Assembly: GCA_001768325.1 (NCBI GenBank)
Contig: MENQ01000024.1
Location: 1 to 64,000 of the forward strand
Reading direction: 5' to 3'
Length of the DNA: 64,000 nucleotides
Source: Bacteroidetes bacterium GWC2_46_850
GTDB taxonomy: Bacteria > Bacteroidota > Bacteroidia > Bacteroidales > Dysgonomonadaceae
Each line of letters starts with the position of its first letter. Position 1 is the stretch's first letter. The notes below the pieces were generated by a model. The model saw nothing but the letters and a program-made list of their open reading frames with translations. It searched no databases and was not told the DNA's origin. A program made the translations under genes and the position numbers. Below, one piece after another: positions 1 to 10,100 of the stretch.

Positions 1-60
1 AAGTTAAGCCCAATGGCGCCGATGGTACTGCATCACGTGGGAGAGTAGGTAGCCGCCGTC
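1..60 (+). rRNA. rrf: 5S rRNA, 3' part (cut by window start)
   Basis: The first 60 bases match the conserved 3' half of bacterial 5S rRNA, including the GCGCCGATGGTA segment and the GGGAGAGTAGGT segment before the closing helix. The 5' part lies before the window. A hairpin and T-run follow directly, as expected at the end of an rRNA operon. The exact 3' end is estimated. Confidence 0.93.
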
Positions 61-66
61 CTTTAC

Positions 67-99
67 AAAGCCCTCAGGAGTAATTCTGGGGGCTTTTTT
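67..99 (+). terminator. Rho-independent terminator of the rRNA operon
   Basis: An 11-bp stem (67-77 with 86-96, one G-U pair) with an 8-base loop runs into a T-run ending at 99. It sits directly after 5S rRNA. Confidence 0.9.
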
Positions 100-168
100 G
101 CGACGACAATAGGTATCGCATTACTTCTTTCCTGTACATCTGTCACAGCAGTAGAGAAAAAGAATGGT

Positions 169-1053
169 TTGCTATGGGAAATATCAGGAAAGGGATTGGA
201 TCAATCTTCCTATCTGTTTGGAACCGCTCACGGGGGACCTTTTATCGCAGCAACATACATACTGGACAGTATTCCCTGTTTTGAAGAAGCATTTTTATCT
301 GTAACCCGATTTGTAGGAGAAGATCACTTTTCTTCTTATCCGGATATTGTGCAGATGAATTCAACTTATGACGAATTACTCAGTAAAAAAGAGATTTCAG
401 TATTGGACTCTGTGTTGTTGAAATATTTGCATGCGACTTCAGATAATGTGAAAATAAAACCTTCATTCCTGACACGAGTAATCGGAGAAAAGATAAAATA
501 TCAGTTAGTACAGGAGAGGATGTCCGCAAAATTAATTAATAAAAAATATCTTGATCCGGCCGACTTCGATGAGTTTGTCTTTATCTCTGAAGAACCGATG
601 GATATCACTCTGCTAAAAAGAGCTGTAAAAAAGGGTTATGACATCATTGGACTGGATAATAGAATCAATTTCCAGTTTGATACCACGAATGATAGCCTGA
701 CTCTCAAACAACAAGCTGAGCAGATGATTTCAATTTTTGAGAATAATCAATTGAATGATTTAATACGAGCACGTTTGGAACTTCCCTTAATCGATTCCCT
801 AAAGGATGCCTACTATGAGCAGGATCTGGATCTAATAGAGCATATTTCCGTTAAACTATACACTGATTCTTTGAATTACGGAAATATAGAAAGAGAATTG
901 CTATTCGAACGAAACTTCAAATGGATGGAACATATTCCGTCCATTATACATGAACAACCATCGTTTATTGCCGTGGGAGTGCGACATTTGCCGGGAGAGA
1001 ATGGATTGATAGACCTGTTACGAAAAGAAGGTTTTATCGTGGAACCATTGTGA
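169..1053 (+). CDS. TraB/GumN family protein, probably 5'-truncated lipoprotein
   Basis: The protein has the GTxH motif near its N-terminus (YLFGTAHGG) and the family's C-terminal GVRHLPGENGLIDLL segment, both typical of TraB/GumN proteins (PF01963). These are erythromycin-esterase/Tiki-like putative metalloproteases of poorly known function. The only usable start in frame is TTG at 169. The frame stays open upstream to a stop at 46, and codons 100-135 spell ATTIGIALLLSC, a lipoprotein signal peptide core with a lipobox Cys. No ATG, GTG or TTG precedes it, because the 5S terminator ends at 99. The gene therefore seems to have lost its first codons at the rRNA junction, or the join is an assembly error. 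The gene is convergent with the PUL 1 regulator. Family call is good; start and functionality are doubtful. Confidence 0.7.
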   Translation: MLWEISGKGLDQSSYLFGTAHGGPFIAATYILDSIPCFEEAFLSVTRFVGEDHFSSYPDIVQMNSTYDELLSKKEISVLDSVLLKYLHATSDNVKIKPSFLTRVIGEKIKYQLVQERMSAKLINKKYLDPADFDEFVFISEEPMDITLLKRAVKKGYDIIGLDNRINFQFDTTNDSLTLKQQAEQMISIFENNQLNDLIRARLELPLIDSLKDAYYEQDLDLIEHISVKLYTDSLNYGNIERELLFERNFKWMEHIPSIIHEQPSFIAVGVRHLPGENGLIDLLRKEGFIVEPL

Positions 1054-1071
1054 AATAGATGTATTTCCCTT

Positions 1072-3585
1072 TTACACGAACTTCAGTGGATTGGGATACT
1101 CTCTTCCTATTGTCTTTTTATACTCGATCAGAAACGAGAGATATCTTATTTTGGCTTCTTCGTTTCTTTTCAGTTTCTGCAGAGCTTTGACCAGATAGGT
1201 TATGGCCGTGTCGCTGACCGGATCAAGATGAAATGCAGCATCTGCCAGTTCTACAGTCGTGAGATATGCTTCCTTTTCGTAACTCCATTCAATGGCATGA
1301 ATCAGCAACGGTTCAATGCTTTTTTCGGTATTTTCTTTCAGGATGTCGTATTCACGGTCGTTCTCGTTTTTCAAAAATTTTCCCCGGTTGACAATGGCTA
1401 TGAATTCTTTTAGTTCCTCCTCACTGTGACTTCGCGAAAGAATTGCCATGCATTTCGTATAGTCGCAATAAAGAGGATTTTCCTGTATAAGTTTGAATAC
1501 TCCTTTTTCGTATAATAACTCGATGCCATCAAGTTCTTCCAGTATTTTACGCAATCTGTTCAGCGTTACGTTTCGTGTGTTCTTGACTGTGTTAGCGGGT
1601 TTTTCGGGCCACAATGTTTCACTGAGATGTTGCGATGTGATGCCATCCTCTACAGCACTAAACTGTAGGAGCAGACAAAATGTCTCTTTTAGTTTTTTGC
1701 TGAACAGGTAAGTAATATCCCTGTTGCTGCGATTGCGAACCATAAAATCACCAAACAGATAAATCGCATTGGCCCGGAAAGTCGATTCCCTTTTCTGGCT
1801 TGTTTTAAAGGGTATTCCCATATCGGGGAAAAAGGTTTCTTTGCGGTTATATTTTAGGAAACGCACGAGAAAAATGGCGACAATCAGCAGGATGATTCCC
1901 GCGAGGATGAAAACGATGAGCATCTTGCCGGAACCCTCTTTCGTTGCGTAATTGACCAGTTCCTGACTGGTAATCGGTGGAAATGTGAGTGAGTATACAT
2001 GCACCTCGGAAGCGATGTCGTCGGAAAACTCATGTACTACCGCATAGAGAGCATGCAGATCATCGTCATAATAGAGGTTTGCATTGGTATTTATCTTATC
2101 GGAGAATATCGGAATGGAATCACCCAATATGGTAAAATCACCATTTTTCAACGAATACCGGTACAACCTGAGGTACGACTGGGTGAAATGCTCCGGATAG
2201 CATAAGGTATAAAATGAAGCATCGTCATGGATCACCATACCCCGCACGGGCACCATGTTTTCCTGATCCCACGGGATCTCCCATACCCTGGATATCTGTG
2301 ATGTCGGCAGATCCAATTGATAAAGGTCGTAATAGTAGGTTCTTCCCAATAATTGATCACCCGAACTGTTTCCCATCCCGCCGAAGAGATAAAGCTTGTC
2401 GCTATTTTCGGGATGACCCATTGCGGTGAAATACCGTGGCGTGATACCACCTTCATTTTGGGTAGAGCGTACATCCCATTGATGAGTCCCGATATCGTAA
2501 CGGTAAAAAATATTGCTGTAGCGCATATTGCCGAACCCGCCGAATATCAGGTATTGCTGTTTTGACGGATCGAAATAAGAGCCATGGTGATGAAGTTGAG
2601 TTGGTAACCGGTCATAGCTCTCAATACGCCATTCGTAGCTGTTAAGGTCAAGACTTGCGACTGTGGGGCCCTGGTAGGTGCTGTCGTAATATACCTCATA
2701 GCTATAGAGCTTATCATGTAAAGGATCAATAAAGTTGGTTCCCAATCTGAGGTCGACCGGGCAAGGTTCTTTGAAGACCACCGTCTCCTGATTTGCAGTT
2801 CTCAGGTTATAAATGATGATGGAATCTTTGTTGAAATGATACAATTCTTTTCGTCCTGCATGATAATTTGTTCCCGAAACCTGTCTTGACCGGGTCGATG
2901 TTTCCGGTTTCCAGTGATAGGCATCATTGATCAACCAGTAGGGGTTCACCACATTACCCATTACAGTCCCTTTGCTGTTATGTACCTGATTACCCTGATA
3001 CTCCATGAGCGGAAACCGGTAGCTTCGTGTGTTGCCCACGCTCAGGTTCCGGATCGCAAAAGGAGCTACATCGATGATATGATCACTTTTACCGAATACA
3101 AGGGTGGGTGTGAACGATTCAGAAAGAGGAACATTGGCTGCGCTGTAAGTGTTGTCACCGATGGTCAGTGTGATCATATCGTTTTCCAGATCGAATGAAA
3201 TAGCTATCTGCAACCATTCACGGGGTGGATATTGACTCTTTTTCAATGAAATGTGGATCAGATTGTTCTTGCCTTCCTCGTTGAATAGAAACAGATGGTT
3301 TTCCCCGTGTCCGTCATAGAAAAGATTAAAAACAGATCCATTTTCTGATGATTTAATTCTGAGGATGTTACCGATATCGGTTGTCATATATAACGATAAC
3401 CGAAAACTGATGCTAAAGTGATCTTCAAAGGTAACAGGACGTTCACTGAAAACATCATACGACGTTCTCTGTTCGATGGGATATCCGTTCCCAAGAAAAC
3501 GAAGCCCTTCCGCAGAAAGAGGTGAGGAGAAAAAGGCGCAAAGAAACAGGAGAATGTATATTGTTTTTTTTGTCAATGTAACCAT
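1072..3585 (-). CDS. Membrane-spanning Kelch-SARP one-component transcription regulator
   Basis: The protein has 837 residues. Residues 1-25 form a signal peptide. Residues about 45-195 look like a concanavalin A/LamG-type beta-sandwich, and 235-540 hold Kelch-type repeats (for example QQYLIFGGFGNMRYSNIFYR at 343). A single membrane span lies at 553-577 and is followed by RFLKYNRKE, which fits a cytoplasmic C-terminus. Residues 605-705 resemble an OmpR/SARP winged helix (YLFGDFMVRNR; LSETLWP; TLNRLRKILEEL), and 705-837 look like a helical BTAD/TPR-like segment. The arrangement suggests periplasmic glycan sensing coupled directly to DNA binding, with no kinase or receiver domain. It is divergent from the PUL 1 operon and is the natural candidate for its activator. 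Automated annotation could miscall it galactose oxidase because of the Kelch repeats. Domains are read by eye; the regulatory role is inferred. Confidence 0.8.
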   Translation of the reverse strand: MVTLTKKTIYILLFLCAFFSSPLSAEGLRFLGNGYPIEQRTSYDVFSERPVTFEDHFSISFRLSLYMTTDIGNILRIKSSENGSVFNLFYDGHGENHLFLFNEEGKNNLIHISLKKSQYPPREWLQIAISFDLENDMITLTIGDNTYSAANVPLSESFTPTLVFGKSDHIIDVAPFAIRNLSVGNTRSYRFPLMEYQGNQVHNSKGTVMGNVVNPYWLINDAYHWKPETSTRSRQVSGTNYHAGRKELYHFNKDSIIIYNLRTANQETVVFKEPCPVDLRLGTNFIDPLHDKLYSYEVYYDSTYQGPTVASLDLNSYEWRIESYDRLPTQLHHHGSYFDPSKQQYLIFGGFGNMRYSNIFYRYDIGTHQWDVRSTQNEGGITPRYFTAMGHPENSDKLYLFGGMGNSSGDQLLGRTYYYDLYQLDLPTSQISRVWEIPWDQENMVPVRGMVIHDDASFYTLCYPEHFTQSYLRLYRYSLKNGDFTILGDSIPIFSDKINTNANLYYDDDLHALYAVVHEFSDDIASEVHVYSLTFPPITSQELVNYATKEGSGKMLIVFILAGIILLIVAIFLVRFLKYNRKETFFPDMGIPFKTSQKRESTFRANAIYLFGDFMVRNRSNRDITYLFSKKLKETFCLLLQFSAVEDGITSQHLSETLWPEKPANTVKNTRNVTLNRLRKILEELDGIELLYEKGVFKLIQENPLYCDYTKCMAILSRSHSEEELKEFIAIVNRGKFLKNENDREYDILKENTEKSIEPLLIHAIEWSYEKEAYLTTVELADAAFHLDPVSDTAITYLVKALQKLKRNEEAKIRYLSFLIEYKKTIGREYPNPLKFV

Positions 3586-3609
3586 GAGAGCTATCGTCTA
3601 TTGCCATCA

Positions 3610-3641
3610 CAAAGATACCATAATCAGTGCCATATTGCAAA
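3610..3641 (-). promoter_or_regulatory. Bacteroidetes-type promoter of the Kelch-SARP gene
   Basis: Read on the minus strand, the -7 box is TATCTTTG (3617-3610) and the -33 box is TTTG (3641-3638), 20 bp apart. This matches the Bacteroides primary sigma consensus. Transcription would start about 18 nt before the ATG at 3585. Confidence 0.65.
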
Positions 3642-3716
3642 TAATCAATTTTGTTTATTGATTAATAGCTATTTGAGAAAAGGTTAAATATAACATTGAT
3701 TACTGTTAATTTGTGA

Positions 3717-3749
3717 AATGTAACCCCAATGTAACCCTTTGGATAACCC
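3717..3749 (+). promoter_or_regulatory. Three tandem TAACCC repeats, candidate operator of PUL 1
   Basis: TAACCC occurs at 3721-3726, 3732-3737 and 3744-3749, with periods of 11 and 12 bp. The first two copies are part of an identical 10-mer, AATGTAACCC (3717-3726 and 3728-3737). The repeats flank the -33 TTTG (3738-3741), and the last ends 9 bp before the -7 box. SARP regulators are known to bind heptamer-like direct repeats at 11-bp spacing overlapping the -35 region, so the layout fits the SARP-like domain of the divergent regulator. Binding is inferred. Confidence 0.6.
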
Positions 3750-3766
3750 GCCCGCTTTTATATTTG
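3738..3766 (+). promoter_or_regulatory. Bacteroidetes-type promoter of PUL 1
   Basis: TTTG (3738-3741) and TATATTTG (3759-3766) are 17 bp apart, slightly short of the usual 19-21 bp. Such a spacing would suit a promoter that needs an activator. The predicted leader before the ATG at 3881 is about 108 nt. The rest of the 295-bp divergent region holds only A/T-rich sequence. Confidence 0.6.
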
Positions 3767-3880
3767 ACACAAATACGATGCAGCAGGCTCATTGGCTCGT
3801 TGCCCAGACGAAAATGATATCATGACATATTTATTATATGGGGTGAAAAACAAATAAATACAAATTAATTAATAAATGGA

Positions 3881-5686
3881 ATGAAAAACTTGAGAAAATT
3901 GTTCTACACGTCTTTGATTGTGTTTGTATCAATCGGATTGCTTTCCTGTGAAAAGGAAGAATCTTCACAGAGCCTGCTCGGTGAAGTGGCCGGAATGGTA
4001 AAAGATGTTGATGGTAACCCCATCCCGGGAGTAAGTGTGACTCTTTCCGGAATCAATGAGGAGGACATGGTTGTGACCACCGGAGAGGATGGGAGGTATC
4101 ATATTAACAATGTAACCTTGAAAACACATGCCATCATGTTCTCTAAGGAAGGCTGGCAGACAGTTAGTGTAACCGTTACAGCCGATAAGTTTGGTGGAAA
4201 TAGCAGTGCGAATGCCGATATTGAAATGATCAAAGCTTCGGCAAAAATCATCGGAGTTGTGACCGATGCCAAGAATAATGGAGCCCCGCTTGCCGGAGTG
4301 ACCGTCTCTGCCGGACCGGCCGGAACAGTAATCACCGGAACCGACGGCAGGTACATCATCGCAAATCTGGTAGAAGATAAATACACACTCACTTTTACCA
4401 AACAAGACTATGTGACGATTGTAAAAGAGATTACAGCCACCGATTTTGTGGATGAAACGGTGACGATTGATCTCAGAATGGGCGGTGAAGAACTTCTCCG
4501 TGGCTTAACGGCCGATGATCTGCAACATGCCGAGAAATGGTACTATAATGAATACCGGGGTGGAAGAAACGCAGATGAATATCCACACTGGGACTGGGCT
4601 TGCAATTATATGTCTACCCTTGATTTCCGTGGTGCGTGGGAAGAACAGAATGAAGGTACTACGCTTCAGATCAGGAATAATGACAACGACCGTAAGAATC
4701 CGGCCGATTTGGATGTGTTTGATTCCTTCGTATTCGGTAGTAAGTTAATTACTGCAGAAAATAAGATTCTCTCTTTGAGGGCACGAACGCACAATGCTGA
4801 TGTATCTGCTCCTGCATATTTTGGTGTGCAGGTGGTGGACCTCTCCGAAAATCAACCCAAATCAGTAAAAATTGGGACAACACGTACGTATGGTTCCGGC
4901 AATTATGCCGACTTTGAATTCGACCTGAGTGCTTATGTGGGGAAAGAGGTTATTCTTGCCATTGGAATTTATCGTCAATCGACAGGTGATTATTGGAAAC
5001 AGCTTGTGTTGCGTGCCATCCGGTTTGCCGACAGAAAAGTGGAAAATTATGGCTGGCTGCCCGGTACCGAAGTGATAGACGGATGGAAACTGACCAAAGA
5101 GACAGTGCGTTCAACCATGCCACATACCAAAAAGTCGTTCACAGGGATCAGTCCCGTTACCGGAGATCGCGGCAATTATGTAAATGCCTACCGCGCCTGG
5201 AGAACTGTCGGACATGTGGGTGCCGAATGGTCGTTTGTGCCACTGAAAAAAGACCCTGAAGTATTCCCGTCGGAAGGCTACATCCTTAAAACAAGAAATA
5301 CCCCCGATGTTGATACGAAAGTGCCGGAAGCATACATCTATGCCAAGTTTTCAATTGCAACTGGAAGCAACCAGTTCACACTCAATACCCGTAACTTCGG
5401 CAGTAATTTTACCTATTTTAAAATCACCGCTATCGGAAATGACGGGACGGTAACCCATCTTTCGCCGGCATCCAATACCGCCCAGGAGGCCATGGCAGCC
5501 GCCAACGGAACCTGGAAATTCAAACATGGCAATGGCGGTGCAGATAATCCGGAAGGATATGCCTCATTCAAATATGATCTTACACAGTTTAACGGCACAG
5601 ATGTCACCCTGTCTATCGGTGTATATAATGGGGAAGCAAATACCGGCGAGAACAAGCTGGTTATACACAGTATTGAATTGAAATAA
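3881..5686 (+). CDS. Surface lipoprotein with two carboxypeptidase-regulatory-like domains
   Basis: The 601-residue protein starts with a lipoprotein signal (lipobox GLLSC, Cys23). Two beta-sandwich domains of the CarboxypepD_reg type follow at about 33-115 and 118-200, each with the pattern V.D..G.P..GV.V and a later TG.DGRY. The remaining 400 residues contain two related beta-rich stretches (about 215-385 and 395-601) rich in aromatic residues, which I do not recognise. They resemble discoidin-like or jelly-roll carbohydrate-binding modules. As the first gene of the operon, 11 nt before a GH76 gene, it probably binds glycan at the cell surface in the role of SusE/SusF proteins. Function is inferred from position and lipidation only. 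Confidence 0.7.
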   Translation: MKNLRKLFYTSLIVFVSIGLLSCEKEESSQSLLGEVAGMVKDVDGNPIPGVSVTLSGINEEDMVVTTGEDGRYHINNVTLKTHAIMFSKEGWQTVSVTVTADKFGGNSSANADIEMIKASAKIIGVVTDAKNNGAPLAGVTVSAGPAGTVITGTDGRYIIANLVEDKYTLTFTKQDYVTIVKEITATDFVDETVTIDLRMGGEELLRGLTADDLQHAEKWYYNEYRGGRNADEYPHWDWACNYMSTLDFRGAWEEQNEGTTLQIRNNDNDRKNPADLDVFDSFVFGSKLITAENKILSLRARTHNADVSAPAYFGVQVVDLSENQPKSVKIGTTRTYGSGNYADFEFDLSAYVGKEVILAIGIYRQSTGDYWKQLVLRAIRFADRKVENYGWLPGTEVIDGWKLTKETVRSTMPHTKKSFTGISPVTGDRGNYVNAYRAWRTVGHVGAEWSFVPLKKDPEVFPSEGYILKTRNTPDVDTKVPEAYIYAKFSIATGSNQFTLNTRNFGSNFTYFKITAIGNDGTVTHLSPASNTAQEAMAAANGTWKFKHGNGGADNPEGYASFKYDLTQFNGTDVTLSIGVYNGEANTGENKLVIHSIELK

Positions 5687-5697
5687 TCTTTAGCAGC

Positions 5698-7149
5698 ATG
5701 AATAGGATGAAAAATTTAATTATTGTACTTGTAAGTCTCCTGTGGCTCATGACCTGTGCCTGCGGAGAAAACGGACCGGATAAGGGTTTCCAGGAGCCCC
5801 CACCACAGGAAGAACGGCTGGCAGAGAGAAATCTGACACGTGCCATAGAACTTGCCGACAACACCATCAATGCGCATTTCACCGGAAGTGGGATGGCCAT
5901 GGCCAGATATTATAACCCTTATACCGGCGCAAGATCCGATGAAAAAGGGAGTGTATGGATGTATACCAGCGCCATTGAAGCGGTAAATGCAATCCTGCAC
6001 GCTCTTCAGGCCGAGAAAGTAGCGGACGATGCATCACTATACAACAAACATTATACCCGGTTTGTGGAAGTGTTGGATAATTTATATGACAATGCCGATT
6101 ATTATCTCGGTACATTCTCACTTACCTCGTATACACAAACCAAAGAATGGACCGTATACGGAGTGAACCGGGGGGCTTCGAAGGGAGGTGCCAAAGTAGA
6201 GGGCATAGAGAATGTGTATGACGACCAAATGTGGCTGGTACGGGAACTGATGGAATCATATAAACTGACAGGCAAGGAGACCTACCTGGAAAAAGCCGAA
6301 TACCTGACAGAATATGTACTGGATGGATGGGATTGCACGATTGATGCGAATGGTAATGAGGTAGGCGGTATCACATGGGGTCCCGGCTACGTGACCAAAC
6401 ATGCCTGTAGTAACGGTCCTATGGTCAGTCCCCTTGTATGGCTTCATGAACTGTATAAAGAGAAAAACGACGAAGTGATCCATCGTTTTATCGATGCGGG
6501 TGATATGAAAACAAGAAAAACCGTATCCCTGAAGAAAAGCGATTACTACCTCGCATTTGCCAAAAAGATTTATGAATGGCAAAAAGAAGCGTTGCTACGT
6601 GGAGACGGAGTCTATGATGACATGATGGGTGGGTGTACGCCTGGTGCACCCCAGTTGGAGACAATAGATGGCGTAACCTACCGGAAAGGAATCACCTGTC
6701 GCGATAAGGTAGGGCCGGCAATCAGCTACAACAGCGGTACCATGCTCTCCGGAGCTGCCGATCTATATCGGGCTACTGCGGATGAAAAATACCTCTCTGA
6801 CGGAAAGAAACTTTCTGATGCAAGTTTTGCCTTTTTTGCAAAGAAAGGAACCAACCTTCCCGACTATTATACCTACAACATCAGTGGTTTCAATAACTGG
6901 TTTAATGGTGTATTGATGCGAGGCTATGTAGATCTTTTTCCGGCAAATAAAAACGTTTCAACGTACATCGCCACATTTCAGCAGAATCTCGACTATGGGT
7001 ATGATCACTTTCTATACAAGGGTTTTCTCCCCACAAATCTGTTGGTGGGATGGAGCCAGAATAACAGCAACAACAGGATTGAAGGAATGTTTAGCTTTGC
7101 TTTCGCTGCTGAATATGCTGTGTTATCACGCTACGAGTTGACTAAATAA
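5698..7149 (+). CDS. GH76 family lipoprotein, putative endo-alpha-1,6-mannanase
   Basis: A lipoprotein signal (MTCAC, lipid Cys about 20-22) precedes an all-helical (alpha/alpha)6-type domain. The paired acidic motif NVYDDQMW (Asp175-Asp176) matches the catalytic Asp pair of GH76 alpha-1,6-mannanases. It is followed by the family's LT..YL..A..L.EYVLDGWDCT pattern, then WGPGYVTKHACSNGP and a later YNSGTMLSGAADLYRAT segment. At 483 residues it is close to the family's usual length. It would cut the alpha-1,6-mannan backbone at the cell surface and supply oligosaccharides to the SusCD pair encoded 20 nt downstream. The family call rests on motifs and is fairly secure; substrate is inferred from the GH92 gene in the same locus. 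Confidence 0.83.
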   Translation: MNRMKNLIIVLVSLLWLMTCACGENGPDKGFQEPPPQEERLAERNLTRAIELADNTINAHFTGSGMAMARYYNPYTGARSDEKGSVWMYTSAIEAVNAILHALQAEKVADDASLYNKHYTRFVEVLDNLYDNADYYLGTFSLTSYTQTKEWTVYGVNRGASKGGAKVEGIENVYDDQMWLVRELMESYKLTGKETYLEKAEYLTEYVLDGWDCTIDANGNEVGGITWGPGYVTKHACSNGPMVSPLVWLHELYKEKNDEVIHRFIDAGDMKTRKTVSLKKSDYYLAFAKKIYEWQKEALLRGDGVYDDMMGGCTPGAPQLETIDGVTYRKGITCRDKVGPAISYNSGTMLSGAADLYRATADEKYLSDGKKLSDASFAFFAKKGTNLPDYYTYNISGFNNWFNGVLMRGYVDLFPANKNVSTYIATFQQNLDYGYDHFLYKGFLPTNLLVGWSQNNSNNRIEGMFSFAFAAEYAVLSRYELTK

Positions 7150-7169
7150 CACAAATAACATACATTGGA

Positions 7170-10100
7170 ATGATGAAGACTTTTTTTATAAATGCGAAAT
7201 TATTTTCGCAAATGATCCTGTTTACACTTTTACTTATTCCTGCCACAGTGCTGGCACAGGGTGTAAATGTGACGGGAGTGGTGAGAGACAGCGGCAATGA
7301 ACCGTTACCCGGGGCGACCGTAGTCATCAAAAATAGTACCGTGGGAACAGTGACCGACATGGATGGGAAGTATACCATCGTGGTTCCTGCCAATGCAGTG
7401 CTTGAATTCAATTTTTTAGGGTTCACAACAAAAGAAGAACCTGTGAACGGACGCGCTGTCATTGATGTAACACTGGAATATGAGGAGCAGAGCCTCGATG
7501 AGGTGGTTGTGGTGGGATATGCCACACAAAAAAAGGTCACCCTGACGGGAGCCGTTTCGGGTGTGAAAGGTTCTGACATGATTCAGACAAGAAATGAAAA
7601 TCCGCAGAATATGCTCACAGGGCGAATTGCCGGCGTGAGGGTATGGCAGAAAAGTGCCGAACCGGGATCGTTCAACAACAGTTTCGATATTCGTGGTCTG
7701 GGAAGTCCGTTGGTGGTAATCGATGGAATACCCCGCAGTGCCGGCGAGTTTCAGCGACTCAATCCCAACGACATTGAAGACGTGTCGGTACTTAAAGATG
7801 CATCGGCAGCCATTTACGGCGTAAGAGCCGCCAATGGTGTGGTGCTTGTTACCACAAAGAAGGGATCGAAAGATGGGAAAACCGATGTGGCTTTCAATGC
7901 GTCCTATACTTTTCAGAAACCTTCGGGAATGCCGGTGCTTGCCGATCCTTTTGAGACAATGACGCTTTACAACGAGCGTGCAATGAACAACATCAATGGT
8001 GGTAACATCATTTTCCCCGAGAGTATGTTCGAAGCATACCGCAATGGGACACGCCGCACCACAGACTGGACTTCCTTGCTCTTCTCCGATTACTCTCCCC
8101 AGACCCAGCAGGATCTGAGCATTACCGGAGGAAGCGAGAAAACCCAATATTACATCGGAATGGGTTATCTCTTTCAGGAAGGTTTTTTCAAGTCGGGTGA
8201 TTTGAATTACAACAAGATAAACCTGCGCTCCAATATCACCACAGAGATCGTCGACGGACTGACCTTCGACCTGAACCTGAGTGGTATTGCCGATCAACGC
8301 AACAACCCCTATTCGGGTTCGGTGGATATCATCCGCAACTACTGGCGTCAGGGAGTACTCTTTCCTGCATACGCCGATCCGGAGAATACCATGCTCAACT
8401 ATGAAGGATTGGATCTGGAGGAAAACACAGTGGCAAAGATGACCTCCGATATCTCCGGTTACCGAAAATATGCCCAGAAGTATTTTATGTCGTCGGCAGG
8501 ACTTAACTATGATTTTGGAAAAATTTCCGATGTATTGAAAGGTCTTTCGGCTAAAGCACTGGTGAGCTATGATTACCGGATGGATGATAACAACATCAAC
8601 CGCAGAGAGTACTATCAGTATATGTACAATGATTTGACGGGCAACTATGATGCGAAACTGTATAATAACAGTTCTCCCAATCAGATCAGAAGAGAACTCT
8701 ACAGCAAGCAGCAGATATTGGGACAGTTCATCTTGAACTACAACAGGCAGTTTGAAGGATTACACAATGTAAGCGGTATCCTGGGCTGGGAAACCCAGAA
8801 ACGTACCGGTGATAACTTTTATGCACAACGTGATCTCGCCTTCGGCATGGAATACCTTTTGGCAGGTGTGGATGAAAATCAGTTAGGAGGCATGCAAAGC
8901 GGACTCAACGATATTTACGAACTGGCCAATTCGGCCCTGATAGGTAGGGCAAATTATACGTATGCCGACCGTTATATTGCGGAAGCACAATTCCGTTATG
9001 ACGGATCTTCCAAGTTCGCCAAAGGACATCAGTGGGGTTTCTTTCCATCTGCTTCTGTCGGATGGCGAGTATCAGAAGAACCTTTCTTTAAGGAGTGGGA
9101 GAGTGCATCTTTTGTAGACCAGCTTAAATTGCGGGCAAGTTATGGCGTACTGGGTGATGACGGAGAACTACAATATGACTGGGCTACCGGTTATACTTAT
9201 CCCGCCACTTCCGGAAATGCGGAAAAAGGATATTACAATCAATATGCTCCGGGTTATATTTTTGGAGATGAGTTTGTGTACGGTGTATCCACGCTCGCTC
9301 TTCCCAACAGGCTCATAACCTGGTTTACTGCCCGTACGCTCGACGTGGGTGTAGATTTTGAAGGTTGGAATGGTCTTTTTGGTTTTTCCTTCGACTTCTT
9401 TAACAGGGAAAGACATGGACGTTTTGCACGTCGGTCGGGTGATCTTCCCACCGTGGTGGGTGCAACGGCACCCAGAGAGAATCTCGATAGCGACCGCCAT
9501 TTTGGTATGGATCTGGAGCTCTCACACCGCCACAGGATTGGAGAGTTTTATTATCGGGTGAAGGCAATTGGCACCATTACCCGTCAACAGTACCTTACTG
9601 CTTCGGAAAAAGGCCCTTACGGTAACTCGTACGACAGGTGGCGTAACGACAACCTTACAAACCGTTATCAGGGTATGCAGTTTGGATACGAGTCGGCCGG
9701 ACGCTATGAAAGCTGGGAAGACATCTGGAGGTATCCCATCTATAAGGACAGGAACATCCTGCCGGGTGACTATAAATATGAGGACTGGAATGGTGACGGA
9801 GAGATAAATGGGTTGGATGTACACCCATTCGCGTTTGATCAGACTCCCTGGTTAAATTATAGTCTCACCTTCGACGGAAATTACAAAAATATGGATCTAA
9901 GCATCCTCCTGCAGGGATCGGCTTTGGGTTCCATGGAGTACCGGGAGCCGCTCTACTCAATCTGGGGAAGTAACGGGGGAGGCACATTGGTGCAATACCT
10001 CGACCGTTGGCATCCTACGGATGCGCTGGCAGACCCCTATGATCCGGAAACAGAGTGGATCGGAGGTTATTACGGGTTTACGGGTAACTATCCGTTTGGA

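Noticed and set aside
7416-8297. A 293-codon open frame antisense to susC
   Set aside because: It lies wholly within the conserved plug region of SusC and its translation resembles no protein family.
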